25,429 nucleotides of DNA. Origin: JAIVGV01 sp035295985 (lineage in GTDB: Bacteria; Acidobacteriota; Blastocatellia; Pyrinomonadales; Pyrinomonadaceae). The notes under the pieces were generated by a model. The model was not told the DNA's origin, searched no databases, and was given only the letters and a program-made list of their open reading frames with translations. The DNA is taken from contig DATHBT010000260.1 in NCBI GenBank assembly GCA_035295985.1, forward strand, positions 1 to 25,429, written 5' to 3'. Positions 13,920 through 20,940 of this stretch are shown here, piece after piece. A program made the translations under genes and the position numbers. Position 1 is the first letter of the stretch; each line of letters opens with the position of its first letter.

Positions 13920-14534
13920 ATGCTTGAGTACGCGGAGCCGGTCACGAAGCTGATCGACGAGTTCAAGCGGCTGCCCGGCGTCGGGCAGAAGTCGGCGCAG
14001 CGCCTGGCGTTCCACGTCCTGCGGATGACTGAGGCCGACGTGGATCGGTTCACGGCGGCGATGCAGGAGGTGAAGCGCCGGATCGTCTTCTGCACCGTCT
14101 GCAACAACCTGACGGACGTTGACCCCTGCCGCTTCTGCGCCTCGACCTCGCGCGACCGCTCCATGATCTGCGTCGTCGAAGAACCCTACAACCTCGTCGC
14201 CGTCGAGAAGACGCGCAGCTACAACGGCCTCTACCACGTGCTGCACGGCTCGCTCTCGCCCATCCGCGGCACCGGCCCCGAAGACTTGCGGCTGCAAAAC
14301 CTCCTGCCGCGCCTGCGCCCCGAAAACAACGACGGCGTCGAAGTCCGCGAGGTGATCCTCGCCACGAATCCCAACACCGAGGGCGAGGCCACGGCCAGCT
14401 ACGTCAGCCGGCTCCTGAAGCCGCTCGGCGTCCGCGTCACGCGCATCGCCATGGGGATGCCGGTTGGGAGCGACCTCGAATACGTTGACGAGGTCACGAT
14501 GGACAAGGCGCTGGCGAACCGGCACGAGATATAA
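13920..14534 (+). CDS. recR: Recombination mediator protein RecR
   Basis: RecR acts with RecF/RecO to load RecA on gapped DNA. The 204-residue product has the expected order: helix-hairpin-helix (LIDEFKRLPGVGQKSAQRLA, 11-30), a four-cysteine zinc finger C58/C61/C70/C73 (CTVCNN...CRFC), a Toprim domain from about 81 (ICVVEEPYNLVAVEKT, later ILATNPNTEGEAT) and the C-terminal ALANRHEI. Start is taken as the ATG at 13920; a TTG at 13914 in frame would add two residues. Neither has a Shine-Dalgarno, because the preceding bases belong to the repeat hairpin, so translation may depend on ybaB transcript structure. An intrinsic terminator follows at 14575. Confidence 0.96.
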   Translation: MLEYAEPVTKLIDEFKRLPGVGQKSAQRLAFHVLRMTEADVDRFTAAMQEVKRRIVFCTVCNNLTDVDPCRFCASTSRDRSMICVVEEPYNLVAVEKTRSYNGLYHVLHGSLSPIRGTGPEDLRLQNLLPRLRPENNDGVEVREVILATNPNTEGEATASYVSRLLKPLGVRVTRIAMGMPVGSDLEYVDEVTMDKALANRHEI

Positions 14535-14536
14535 GA

Positions 14537-14570
14537 AGCTGTTGGCGATTAGCTGTTAGCTGTTAGCTAA
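14537..14570. repeat. Heptamer repeat array, TTAGCTG family, single orientation
   Basis: Tandem TTAGCTG-type units (clean copies at 14551-14567) begin 3 bp after the recR stop and are followed by AAAGCG and a GGCGGGA terminator stem. The same order, heptamers then AAAGCG then a GGCGGGA stem, occurs at 690-793, so the two sites look like one composite element. Confidence 0.85.
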
Positions 14571-14574
14571 AGCG

Positions 14575-14622
14575 AAAGGCGGGAAGCAGTCTGTCGTGAC
14601 TGCTTCCCGCCTTCTGATTTTT
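14575..14622 (+). terminator. Intrinsic terminator of ybaB-recR
   Basis: A perfect 15-bp stem (14576-14590 with 14599-14613, beginning AAGGCGGGAAGCAGT) with an 8-nt loop is followed by CTGATTTTT. It also faces the convergent cyclodeaminase gene ending at 14642 and may serve it too. Confidence 0.88.
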
Positions 14623-14641
14623 AGACTCGTCGGTCGTCGGG

Positions 14642-15640
14642 CTAACCAGACAGATTTAACCGCAGACCCGTCCCTGAGCGGAGGGCGCGCTCGTAAACGA
14701 GCGCGGCGGCGGCCACGTCCTGGAGGGCCGTGCCGGTCGAGTCGAAGACGGTGATCTCGTCGGGGGAGGTGCGGCCGTCTTTACGGCCGGCGACGATCTC
14801 GCCCAGCTCCGCGTGTACGTCCGCGCGCGTGACGGCCCCCGCTTCGAGGGCGTGGCGGAGGTCGCCTATCGCGGCGCACTGATCGAGGATGTCAACGACG
14901 ATCTTGCTCGACCGCATCAGCGCCGGGTCGATCTCCTGCTTCTTCGGGTTGTCCGCGCCGACGGCCGCGACGAAAGTGCCGGGCCGCAACTGCCCGCGCA
15001 TCAGAATCGGCTGCCGCGACGGCGTGCAGGTGACGCACACGTCGCTCGCGCCCGCGGCGGCCGGCAGGTCGCGGGCCGGCTCGACCTCGGCGCTTAGCTC
15101 CCGCGACATCTCGCGCGCGAAGTCGGCGGCGCGCTCCGCGTCGAGGTCGTAGGCGTAAACCTTTTCGAGCCGGAGCACTTCGGCGAGCGCGCGCAACTGG
15201 GCGCGCCCCTGCACGCCGCAGCCCGCCACGGTCGCGACCTTCGAGTCGGGCCGCGCGAGGTACCTGGCGGCGACGGCCGTCGCGGCGGCCGTGCGCAGGG
15301 CTGTGATCTCGATGGAGTCGAGCACGGCGAGCGGGCGGCCCCGCTCCGCGTCGCAGAGTACGACGACGCCCTGGATGGTCGGCAGCCCGAACCTCTCGGC
15401 GTTCTGCGGGAAGTTGCCGTTCACTTTGGCCGCGTAGTAAGCGCGTCCGGCCGTCGCCAGCCCCGCGGCCTTGATGTGGAAGCCGCCGTCCGCGGTCAGC
15501 GTCTCGAGCACGCCGGGCGCGAGGCTCCGCCCCTCGGCGTGCGCGCGGAACGCCTCTTCGACGGCCGCGATGCACTCCGCCATGTCGAGCAGCGAGGCCA
15601 CCTCGCCGCGCGTGATGAGCAGCAAGCCTTCCGTCGCCAT
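14642..15640 (-). CDS. Ornithine cyclodeaminase / mu-crystallin family NAD(P)-dependent enzyme
   Basis: A 332-residue Rossmann-fold enzyme. Family marks: AAKVNGNFPQN (70-80, with the substrate-binding Lys), DSIEITALRTAAATAVAARY (108-127), the nucleotide loop GCGVQGRAQ (140-148), and GADNPKKQEID. The family includes ornithine cyclodeaminase, archaeal alanine dehydrogenase, and ketimine and pyrroline-2-carboxylate reductases; sequence alone does not decide which, and no proline, arginine or siderophore genes lie near. The start is the ATG at 15640; no Shine-Dalgarno is visible, and a 25-bp perfect hairpin made of heptamers ends 7 bp upstream. It probably shares a transcript with the phosphoribosyltransferase gene upstream (gap 119 bp filled with repeats). 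Confidence 0.9.
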   Translation of the reverse strand: MATEGLLLITRGEVASLLDMAECIAAVEEAFRAHAEGRSLAPGVLETLTADGGFHIKAAGLATAGRAYYAAKVNGNFPQNAERFGLPTIQGVVVLCDAERGRPLAVLDSIEITALRTAAATAVAARYLARPDSKVATVAGCGVQGRAQLRALAEVLRLEKVYAYDLDAERAADFAREMSRELSAEVEPARDLPAAAGASDVCVTCTPSRQPILMRGQLRPGTFVAAVGADNPKKQEIDPALMRSSKIVVDILDQCAAIGDLRHALEAGAVTRADVHAELGEIVAGRKDGRTSPDEITVFDSTGTALQDVAAAALVYERALRSGTGLRLNLSG

Positions 15641-15646
15641 AGAAGA

Positions 15647-15724
15647 AGCTGTTAGCGATTAGCTGTTAGCCGGAAAGAAGTATTTCTTGTTTGGCTAACA
15701 GCTAATCGCTAACAGCTAACAGCT
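15647..15724. repeat. Heptamer inverted repeat, TTAGCTG family, perfect 25-bp arms
   Basis: 15647-15671 and 15693-15717 are exact reverse complements, with a 21-nt A/T-rich loop and one further heptamer after the right arm. Units are TTAGCTG with one TTAGCGA variant. It ends 6 bp before the ATG of the cyclodeaminase gene. Confidence 0.95.
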
Positions 15725-15733
15725 GCCACTAAC

Positions 15734-15754
15734 GATTCACGATTCACGATTCAC
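15734..15754. repeat. Three tandem GATTCAC heptamers
   Basis: Three exact 7-bp copies (15734-15740, 15741-15747, 15748-15754) lie 5 bp beyond the stop of the phosphoribosyltransferase gene. No inverted partner is seen nearby. Confidence 0.93.
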
Positions 15755-15759
15755 GGCTT

Positions 15760-16374
15760 TTAGAATCTGACGTGCTCGGCCGGCGCGCCCGCCTTGCAGT
15801 CGTGGCAGTCCTCGCCCTTGTCGTAGAACCTGGACTCGAACTCTAGGAGCGACTTGACGGGCACGTCCTCGCCGAGGTTGTCGGGCGCGTCCTTGAAGCG
15901 GACTATCGTGCCGCAGCCGATGACGGTCGCGCCCAGCTCGCGCACGAGCGCCACCGTCTCCTGGATGGCCTTGCCCGAGCGGATGATGTCGTCCACGATG
16001 ATGCACGGGTTGACCTCGCCCGCGTTGACGTACTGGCGGAACAGGCGCTTGCCCCCCTCCTCGCGCTCGGCCCAGTAAATCTGCTCGGCGTTCAAAGCCT
16101 CTCGCACGCCGAAGGCGACGGGGATGCCGCCCGGCCCCGGCGAGATGATCGCGATCTTCGGGAGCGCGCTCGAAATCTCCTTCTCGATGCGGAGCAGCCG
16201 GGAGAGCGCGACGGCGAGGACGCGCGCCGTGTCGTAGTAGCGGAAGGCGAGCGGCATCTGGAAGTAGTGCGGCGTGTGCCGGCCCGAAGGGTAAACGAAG
16301 TGGCCCTCGCGGAACGCGCCCGTCCGCTTCAAGATCGCCATCACTTCGTCCTGCGTCGGAACGAGTTGCACCAT
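15760..16374 (-). CDS. pyrE: Orotate phosphoribosyltransferase-like protein
   Basis: A 204-residue type I phosphoribosyltransferase. Near the N-terminus HFVYPSGRHTPHYFQ (25-39) matches the OPRT substrate loop, IISPGPGGIPVAFGV (76-90) lies where family members have the pyrophosphate-binding region, and IVDDIIRSGKAI (126-137) is the PRPP-binding motif. OPRT joins orotate to PRPP to make OMP in pyrimidine synthesis. The C-terminus has an unusual CHDCKAG (C190/C193) tail. I chose the ATG at 16374 (AGGAG 9 nt upstream); a GTG at 16377 just before it is possible. No other pyr gene is adjacent, so the symbol rests on motifs alone; another purine/pyrimidine PRTase is less likely given the SGRHTP loop. 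Confidence 0.85.
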   Translation of the reverse strand: MVQLVPTQDEVMAILKRTGAFREGHFVYPSGRHTPHYFQMPLAFRYYDTARVLAVALSRLLRIEKEISSALPKIAIISPGPGGIPVAFGVREALNAEQIYWAEREEGGKRLFRQYVNAGEVNPCIIVDDIIRSGKAIQETVALVRELGATVIGCGTIVRFKDAPDNLGEDVPVKSLLEFESRFYDKGEDCHDCKAGAPAEHVRF

Positions 16375-16394
16375 CACTCAAATCTCCTGCTAGA

Positions 16395-16469
16395 AGAGGC
16401 TAGAGGTTAGAGGTTAGAGGTTAGAAAAGGCAGTTTTTACTGACCTCTAACCTCTGACCTCTGACCTCT
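16395..16469. repeat. Heptamer inverted repeat, AGGTTAG family
   Basis: Arms 16395-16423 and 16441-16469, 29 bp each with a few transition mismatches, are built from AGGTTAG/AGGTCAG units around a 17-nt loop. A run of T follows on the plus strand (16469-16476), but both flanking genes are on the minus strand, so it is not placed as a terminator for them. Confidence 0.92.
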
Positions 16470-16494
16470 TTTTTTTCGGGCTGACAGCATATCA

Positions 16495-16974
16495 CTACTC
16501 GCCGCCGGGCGCGCGACTTTTGAGCACGCGCTCGATGAGGCGGCGCTGATCGGCCGGCAGCCCCGCGGGCAGACGGTCGGGCGAGAACCACTCGGCGCGG
16601 CTGATCTCGCCGCTCGCGGCGCGCGCGCTGGCGGGGCGGGCGGCGCGCGCCGCGAACAGCGTCTCAACCTGGCGTGCCCACCGCAGCGTACGCACCTGGA
16701 CGAGCCGCACGTCTTCCAGTTCGATGCCGGCCTCTTCGCGCAACTCGCGCCGCGCGGCCTCCTCGGGCTGCTCGCCCGCCTCGACGAAGCCGCCGGGGAT
16801 GCCCCAGCCGCTGCCGCCGCGGAAGACGTGCTTGAGCAGCAGGACGCGGCCCGCCTCGTCCGTCACCACGGCGGCGGCCGTCACGGTGAAGCGCGCCTGC
16901 GTCAGCAGCACGCCCGCTCGCCGCACCCAGCGGGGCGCGCCCCGCCACAAACCTGCCAGCAGATTCCTCCCCAT
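16495..16974 (-). CDS. NUDIX hydrolase
   Basis: A 159-residue protein with one Nudix domain. The box runs from G61 to I84: GGFVEAGEQPEEAARREL then REEAGI, with all the conserved Gly, Glu and Arg positions of GX5EX7REUXEEXGU. Before it, FTVTAAAVVTDEAGRVLLLK is the first strand pair and SGWGIPGG leads into the box. Nudix enzymes cleave nucleoside diphosphates linked to another group; the SGWGIPGG lead-in and a free N-terminal extension (RGAPRWVRRAGVLL) do not fix the substrate. The ATG at 16974 is the first good in-frame start near the domain; no Shine-Dalgarno is clear. It follows sat-cysC by 103 bp on the same strand. Confidence 0.92.
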   Translation of the reverse strand: MGRNLLAGLWRGAPRWVRRAGVLLTQARFTVTAAAVVTDEAGRVLLLKHVFRGGSGWGIPGGFVEAGEQPEEAARRELREEAGIELEDVRLVQVRTLRWARQVETLFAARAARPASARAASGEISRAEWFSPDRLPAGLPADQRRLIERVLKSRAPGGE

Positions 16975-17077
16975 GCGCCGGCCATGATAAGCGTAAACCG
17001 TGACGGGTGACAGGCGAGAGAAAAGCCGCGACGGGTGAACCGCTACAGGTGTGAGTCGCTGTTGCGGTTTAATCGCC

Positions 17078-18853
17078 TCACCCTTTCCGCCCCGGAGACG
17101 GCAGGACAAAGCCCGACTCGAAGAGACGGGAGAGAATGATCCCCGCGTTCTCCTCCGCCGTGCGGCCTACCGTCTCAATGCGGATTTCGGGGTTGACCGG
17201 CGGCTCGTAAGGGTCGTCAACGCCCGTGAAGTTTTTAATCAGCCCCTCGCGCGCCCGCCGGTACATGCCCTTCGCGTCGCGCGCCTCGCACACGGCGAGC
17301 GGCGTGTCAACGAATATTTCGATGAAGCGGTCCGGGCCGACCATCGCCCGGCACTCGTTGCGGGTCGAGCGGTAAGGGCTGACGGCCGCGCAAATGACGC
17401 CGCCGCCGTGGCTCACGATCTCGGCCGCCACGAACCCGATGCGGCGGACGTTCGCGTCCCGATCCTCCTTGCTGAAGCCCAAGCCTTTCGACAGGTGCGT
17501 GCGCACCACGTCGCCGTCGAGCAGCGTCACCTGCCGGCCGCGTTCGAGCAACCTGACGGCCGTGATCTCGGCCGTCGTCGATTTGCCCGCGCCGCTCAGG
17601 CCCGTGAACCACAGACAAAAACCCTGGCGGTGCCGGGGCGGGTGGGCCTGGGCGAGGATGGACGCGACTTCAGGGCGCACGAACCAATCCGGCAGATCGC
17701 GCCCGCGCCCCAGGTACTCGTCGCGCACCTGCGTGCCCGAGATCGAGGCCGTGCGGGTTCCGCGGGGGACGCGCGGGGCCTCCTCGTAGCGGTCTTCGTC
17801 GGGCAGATAGACCATCTCGGAAAAGGGCAGCGGCTTCACGCCGAGTTCGTCCGAATGGCGCGCGACCAACTCCTGCGCGTCGTAGGGGCCGTAGAAGGGG
17901 CGGTTCCGCGAGTCGGCGCCGGGGCTGGCGTGGTCGCGCCCGACGATGAGGTGGTTGGTGCCGTAATTGCGGCGGATGAGCGCGTGCCACAGGGCCTCGC
18001 GCGGGCCTGCCATGCGCATGGCGAGCGGCAGGAGGGCGAGCAGGGTGCGGTCGGGATCGTAGTAGCGCTCGGTCAGGACTTTGTAAGTGCGCACGCGCGC
18101 GTAGTGATCGATGTCGCCCGGCTTCGTCAGCCCGACCGCCGGGTGCAGGAGCAGGGAGCCGTCGAGAGAGAGAGCGGCGCGCGCGGTCATCTCTTCGTGG
18201 GCGCGGTGGAGCGGGTTGCGCGTCTGGAAGGCGACGACGTTTCGCCGCCCGAGCGCCGCCAGCCTCCCGCGCGCCTCGGCGGGACTTAACCGCAGGGGGC
18301 GGAAGTCGTAGTGGCGCGGGGCGGCGAGCACGCGCAGAGGCCCGCTGACGTAGAGGTCGCCCCACGAACTCATCTCGGCCACCGTCGGGTGGCGCGGGTC
18401 GTTCGTGCCGTAAGCCAGGCGTGCCTCCCGCCCGCGATCCCACTCGTAAATCTCTTCGACGCGCATGACGGCGAGGAGATTGTTGTAGGAGTCCGCGAGG
18501 GCCACCTCGGCGTCGAGCGAGAGATCCGCGCCGCGCGCGACCGCGAGGGTTACGGGCAGGGGGAAGAGAGCGCCGGATGCCAGGCGCATCTCTTCGAGCA
18601 CCCGGCCGTAGTCGGCCCGGCCCATGAAACGAGCCAGGGGCGAGAACGCCCCGGTCGCGAGCAGTTCGAGGTCACAGACGTTGCGCGGGGTGAGCCGCAG
18701 GCGGGGCATGCCGGCCGCGCGCGCGCGCAACTCCTCCCGCTCGCCGTCGCCGACGATTAAGTCAACCAACTCCCCGCCGTAAGGGGGGACGAGAAACTCC
18801 TCCACCCGCGGCGCGCACGCCCGCGGCATGTCCTCATCGAGTTCCGACTTCAT
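17078..18853 (-). CDS. Bifunctional ATP sulfurylase / APS kinase (PAPS synthesis)
   Basis: A 591-residue fusion that would turn sulfate and ATP into APS and then PAPS. Residues about 20-395 are Sat-type ATP sulfurylase with QTRNPLHRAHE (210-220), GRDHASPG (305-312) and ISGTQVRDEYL (371-381). Residues about 410-585 are APS kinase with Walker A GLSGAGKS (418-425), LDGDVVRTHLSKGLGFSKED, FVDTPLAVCEARDAKGMYRR and a DDPYEPP motif. Both halves look intact. The ATG at 18853 has GGAA 5 nt upstream. No assimilatory sulfite genes are near; instead glycosyltransferase-like genes lie upstream on the same strand and a sulfotransferase is 2 kb away, so PAPS is probably made for sulfating a glycan. Use in general sulfur assimilation is the alternative. 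Confidence 0.95.
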   Translation of the reverse strand: MKSELDEDMPRACAPRVEEFLVPPYGGELVDLIVGDGEREELRARAAGMPRLRLTPRNVCDLELLATGAFSPLARFMGRADYGRVLEEMRLASGALFPLPVTLAVARGADLSLDAEVALADSYNNLLAVMRVEEIYEWDRGREARLAYGTNDPRHPTVAEMSSWGDLYVSGPLRVLAAPRHYDFRPLRLSPAEARGRLAALGRRNVVAFQTRNPLHRAHEEMTARAALSLDGSLLLHPAVGLTKPGDIDHYARVRTYKVLTERYYDPDRTLLALLPLAMRMAGPREALWHALIRRNYGTNHLIVGRDHASPGADSRNRPFYGPYDAQELVARHSDELGVKPLPFSEMVYLPDEDRYEEAPRVPRGTRTASISGTQVRDEYLGRGRDLPDWFVRPEVASILAQAHPPRHRQGFCLWFTGLSGAGKSTTAEITAVRLLERGRQVTLLDGDVVRTHLSKGLGFSKEDRDANVRRIGFVAAEIVSHGGGVICAAVSPYRSTRNECRAMVGPDRFIEIFVDTPLAVCEARDAKGMYRRAREGLIKNFTGVDDPYEPPVNPEIRIETVGRTAEENAGIILSRLFESGFVLPSPGRKG

Positions 18854-18913
18854 CGAGTTCCAGCTTCGAATCGTTGACAGCTACCGAGCTACGCCGCCGG
18901 GCTTGCGCGGGGT

Positions 18914-18955
18914 CGTCGTGTGAAGCGTAAGGCCCGTCGTGTGAAGCGTAAGGCC
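18914..18955. repeat. Two tandem copies of a 21-bp unit
   Basis: CGTCGTGTGAAGCGTAAGGCC occurs exactly twice in direct tandem (18914-18934 and 18935-18955), just after the stop of the glycosyltransferase-like gene at 18958 and 60 bp before the sat-cysC start. Confidence 0.95.
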
Positions 18956-18957
18956 CG

Positions 18958-19683
18958 TCACCCCGCCTTGGGCCCCCCGCCCTCGTGCCGGATCGAGGCC
19001 GCGACCTCGACCAGGGCCTCGTAGTCAACGCCCCAACCCGCGCAGACGGCCGCCAGCCCGATCACGCCGCCCTCCCCCGAATAGACGCCGCGCTCCTGCA
19101 GGAAGTCGGCGGCGCGCGACCAGGCCGCGAAGAAGCGTGACTCGCGCCCGTCCCTCGTGACGGCGAGGACGGTCTCGTGGCACCAGCGCGCGTCGCGCAG
19201 GATGTCGGCGTCGCCGGCGAGAGCCAGCGCCAGCTCGGCGAAGGCGGGCCGCCGCCACGGCCCGCACGTCTCCAGGTGCTCCGCGACGCTCTTGCGCACG
19301 ACCGGGAGCACGGCGAGGCCGGGCGGGAAGACGCCGGGCCGCGGGAGGCCGTCGATGCGCGAGTCCGCGTCCACGAAGACGGCCGTGTCGAACTCTTCGA
19401 GGGCGGCCATAAGCGCGAAACGCTTGTCGTGGTAGGCGGCGGCGCCGCGCCCCTCCCCGGTCGGCGGCAGGCGCGCCAGATAGTCCACGGCCATCGGGCC
19501 GGTCGGGGAGTGGCGGACGGCGCGGACTCTCAGGTCCGCGAAGTCGTCAGGCTCGTCGGTCAGTATGAGCCAGGGGACTTGCGGCGCGTCGGAGCAGAGG
19601 AGCCGCGCCCTGCGCCGGTACGGCGCGTGGATAGCGAGCGTGCAGAAGCAGACGCTCGCCTGATGATTTTGTCGCCCGCCCAT
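18958..19683 (-). CDS. Putative glycosyltransferase-like protein with a DAD motif
   Basis: A 241-residue soluble protein. The region AAAYHDKRFALMAALEEFDT followed by AVFVDADSRIDG (101-112) has the layout of a GT-A glycosyltransferase: helix with Lys/Arg, then a hydrophobic strand ending in a DxD (D105-D107) that would bind the metal-nucleotide sugar. The rest is not recognised. The ATG at 19683 (GGAA 6 nt upstream) is chosen; the open frame to 19773 overlaps the previous gene. It lies 59 bp after the other glycosyltransferase-like gene and 104 bp before sat-cysC on the same strand, likely one transcript. I see no signal peptide or membrane segment. Sugar and acceptor are unknown. Confidence 0.7.
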   Translation of the reverse strand: MGGRQNHQASVCFCTLAIHAPYRRRARLLCSDAPQVPWLILTDEPDDFADLRVRAVRHSPTGPMAVDYLARLPPTGEGRGAAAYHDKRFALMAALEEFDTAVFVDADSRIDGLPRPGVFPPGLAVLPVVRKSVAEHLETCGPWRRPAFAELALALAGDADILRDARWCHETVLAVTRDGRESRFFAAWSRAADFLQERGVYSGEGGVIGLAAVCAGWGVDYEALVEVAASIRHEGGGPKAG

Positions 19684-19742
19684 CGAGTTTCCGTGGAATC
19701 CTTGCGCGGCATCGGACGCGCCGCCCCCCCAGCAAACTAAAA

Positions 19743-20777
19743 TCAGGTAATGGGGATCGCCGAGGACAGCCAATCCTTCTGCGCGGCCGACAGAGGCCCG
19801 CGCCGCCCGAAGAGCGGGTTCGACGCGAGCGCGTCGGGCGCGAACAGCCAGTGGTAATGGACGTGTACGAGCCGCGGGAAAACTTTTCGGGCCAGCGCCC
19901 GGTCAACCCCGTCGTGCTGGTGCAGAGGGTAGTTGTAAGTCGGCGGGAGTTCGCGGACGCGGCTGGTCGTGTTCCAGATCGCCACGGCCAGGGCCGCCTG
20001 ACCAGACCCCCACATGTTGGCAGCCGCGGGCTGCACCCAGCCCGCCCCGGCGCGGAACGACCCGCGATCCGAGTTGGGCCGCAGGCCCCGCCGAACCGAC
20101 TCGAAGAAGATTTGCGCGCAGCGGGTCAGGATTCCGAGTCCGCCCCGGACGGCGACCAGCCCCCCGTTGTAATGCGCCTTGATGCGCCGGCGATCGACGA
20201 AGGAATCGGTCCAAGGGAGCCGGCCGTAGTCGGCGCCGCCGCGGCGACACAGCTCCCGCCAGTAGAGGTCGCACGGGTCGGCCGGGCCGGTGCTCGATAT
20301 GCCTTTCACGTCCACCGGGCGGACGGCCACGTCAACCCCCGGCGCGAGGAGCAGCTCGGACGGCTCACGCAGGAAGAGCGTATCGCTGTCGAGGATCACC
20401 AGTATCTCGTGACGCCGCGTGCCCTCGACGTGCGCGCCCGCCGCCACCCGGTTCGCCGTGCCGTACTCGGGGCACTCCGTGTTGAGAGGCTCGTCCACGT
20501 ACTCAGCGCCCAGCTCGTCGAGCCTCCGCCTGCCGCCCGCGGAGATCGGGTTTCCGGGGCGCGGCGAGAGGGCGTACAGTTGACAGCCGCTGAAGCGGCC
20601 CGCGTAACGCCGGATGCTGTCGAAGAGGAGGAGCGTCTGGGCCTCTAGCGCGCCGCCCTCGATGCACGCGACGAACCCGACGTCCGGCTTCTCCGCCCCG
20701 GCGGGGGGCGGCGGAGTAACCGCCGACGACGAGCGCGGGGCGCGCAGCGCAGGCACCAACCGTCGGAAAAGAGACAA
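19743..20777 (-). CDS. Putative glycosyltransferase (GT-A fold, DSD motif)
   Basis: A 344-residue protein. After a short basic N-terminus and a Pro-rich linker, PDVGFVACIEGGALEAQTLL starts a Rossmann-like strand, and ILVILDSDTLFLREPSEL (125-142) carries the DxD (D130-D132) typical of GT8-like glycosyltransferases that read a stored or neighbouring sugar; AHYNGGLVAVRGG further on resembles their acceptor-side motif. C-terminal HVHYHWLF also fits such families. The TTG at 20777 is the only start available in the N-terminal region and has AGAGGG 8 nt upstream. It is divergent from the sulfotransferase gene, 163 bp apart, and heads the run with the next glycosyltransferase-like gene and sat-cysC. 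Exact sugar unknown. Confidence 0.72.
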   Translation of the reverse strand: MSLFRRLVPALRAPRSSSAVTPPPPAGAEKPDVGFVACIEGGALEAQTLLLFDSIRRYAGRFSGCQLYALSPRPGNPISAGGRRRLDELGAEYVDEPLNTECPEYGTANRVAAGAHVEGTRRHEILVILDSDTLFLREPSELLLAPGVDVAVRPVDVKGISSTGPADPCDLYWRELCRRGGADYGRLPWTDSFVDRRRIKAHYNGGLVAVRGGLGILTRCAQIFFESVRRGLRPNSDRGSFRAGAGWVQPAAANMWGSGQAALAVAIWNTTSRVRELPPTYNYPLHQHDGVDRALARKVFPRLVHVHYHWLFAPDALASNPLFGRRGPLSAAQKDWLSSAIPIT

Positions 20778-20940
20778 CGCGGAAACCCTCTCACGTCAAC
20801 CGCGCGCGCGGACGGGCGCGGCGCGCGGTCTCGCGCCGGCAGCCCCCCTCGAACGATGACGTATGATGCGCCGGCCGTTTGCGACCGCGCGGCGCAGACT
20901 TTGATACCATAGGCCGCGCCCTCGTTATAGCCGGAAGCTC

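Noticed and set aside
15737..16381. A frame of 214 codons overlapping the phosphoribosyltransferase gene.
   Set aside because: Its translation is Arg/Gly/Ala-rich without motifs; the overlapping frame shows the full PRPP-binding and OPRT loops.
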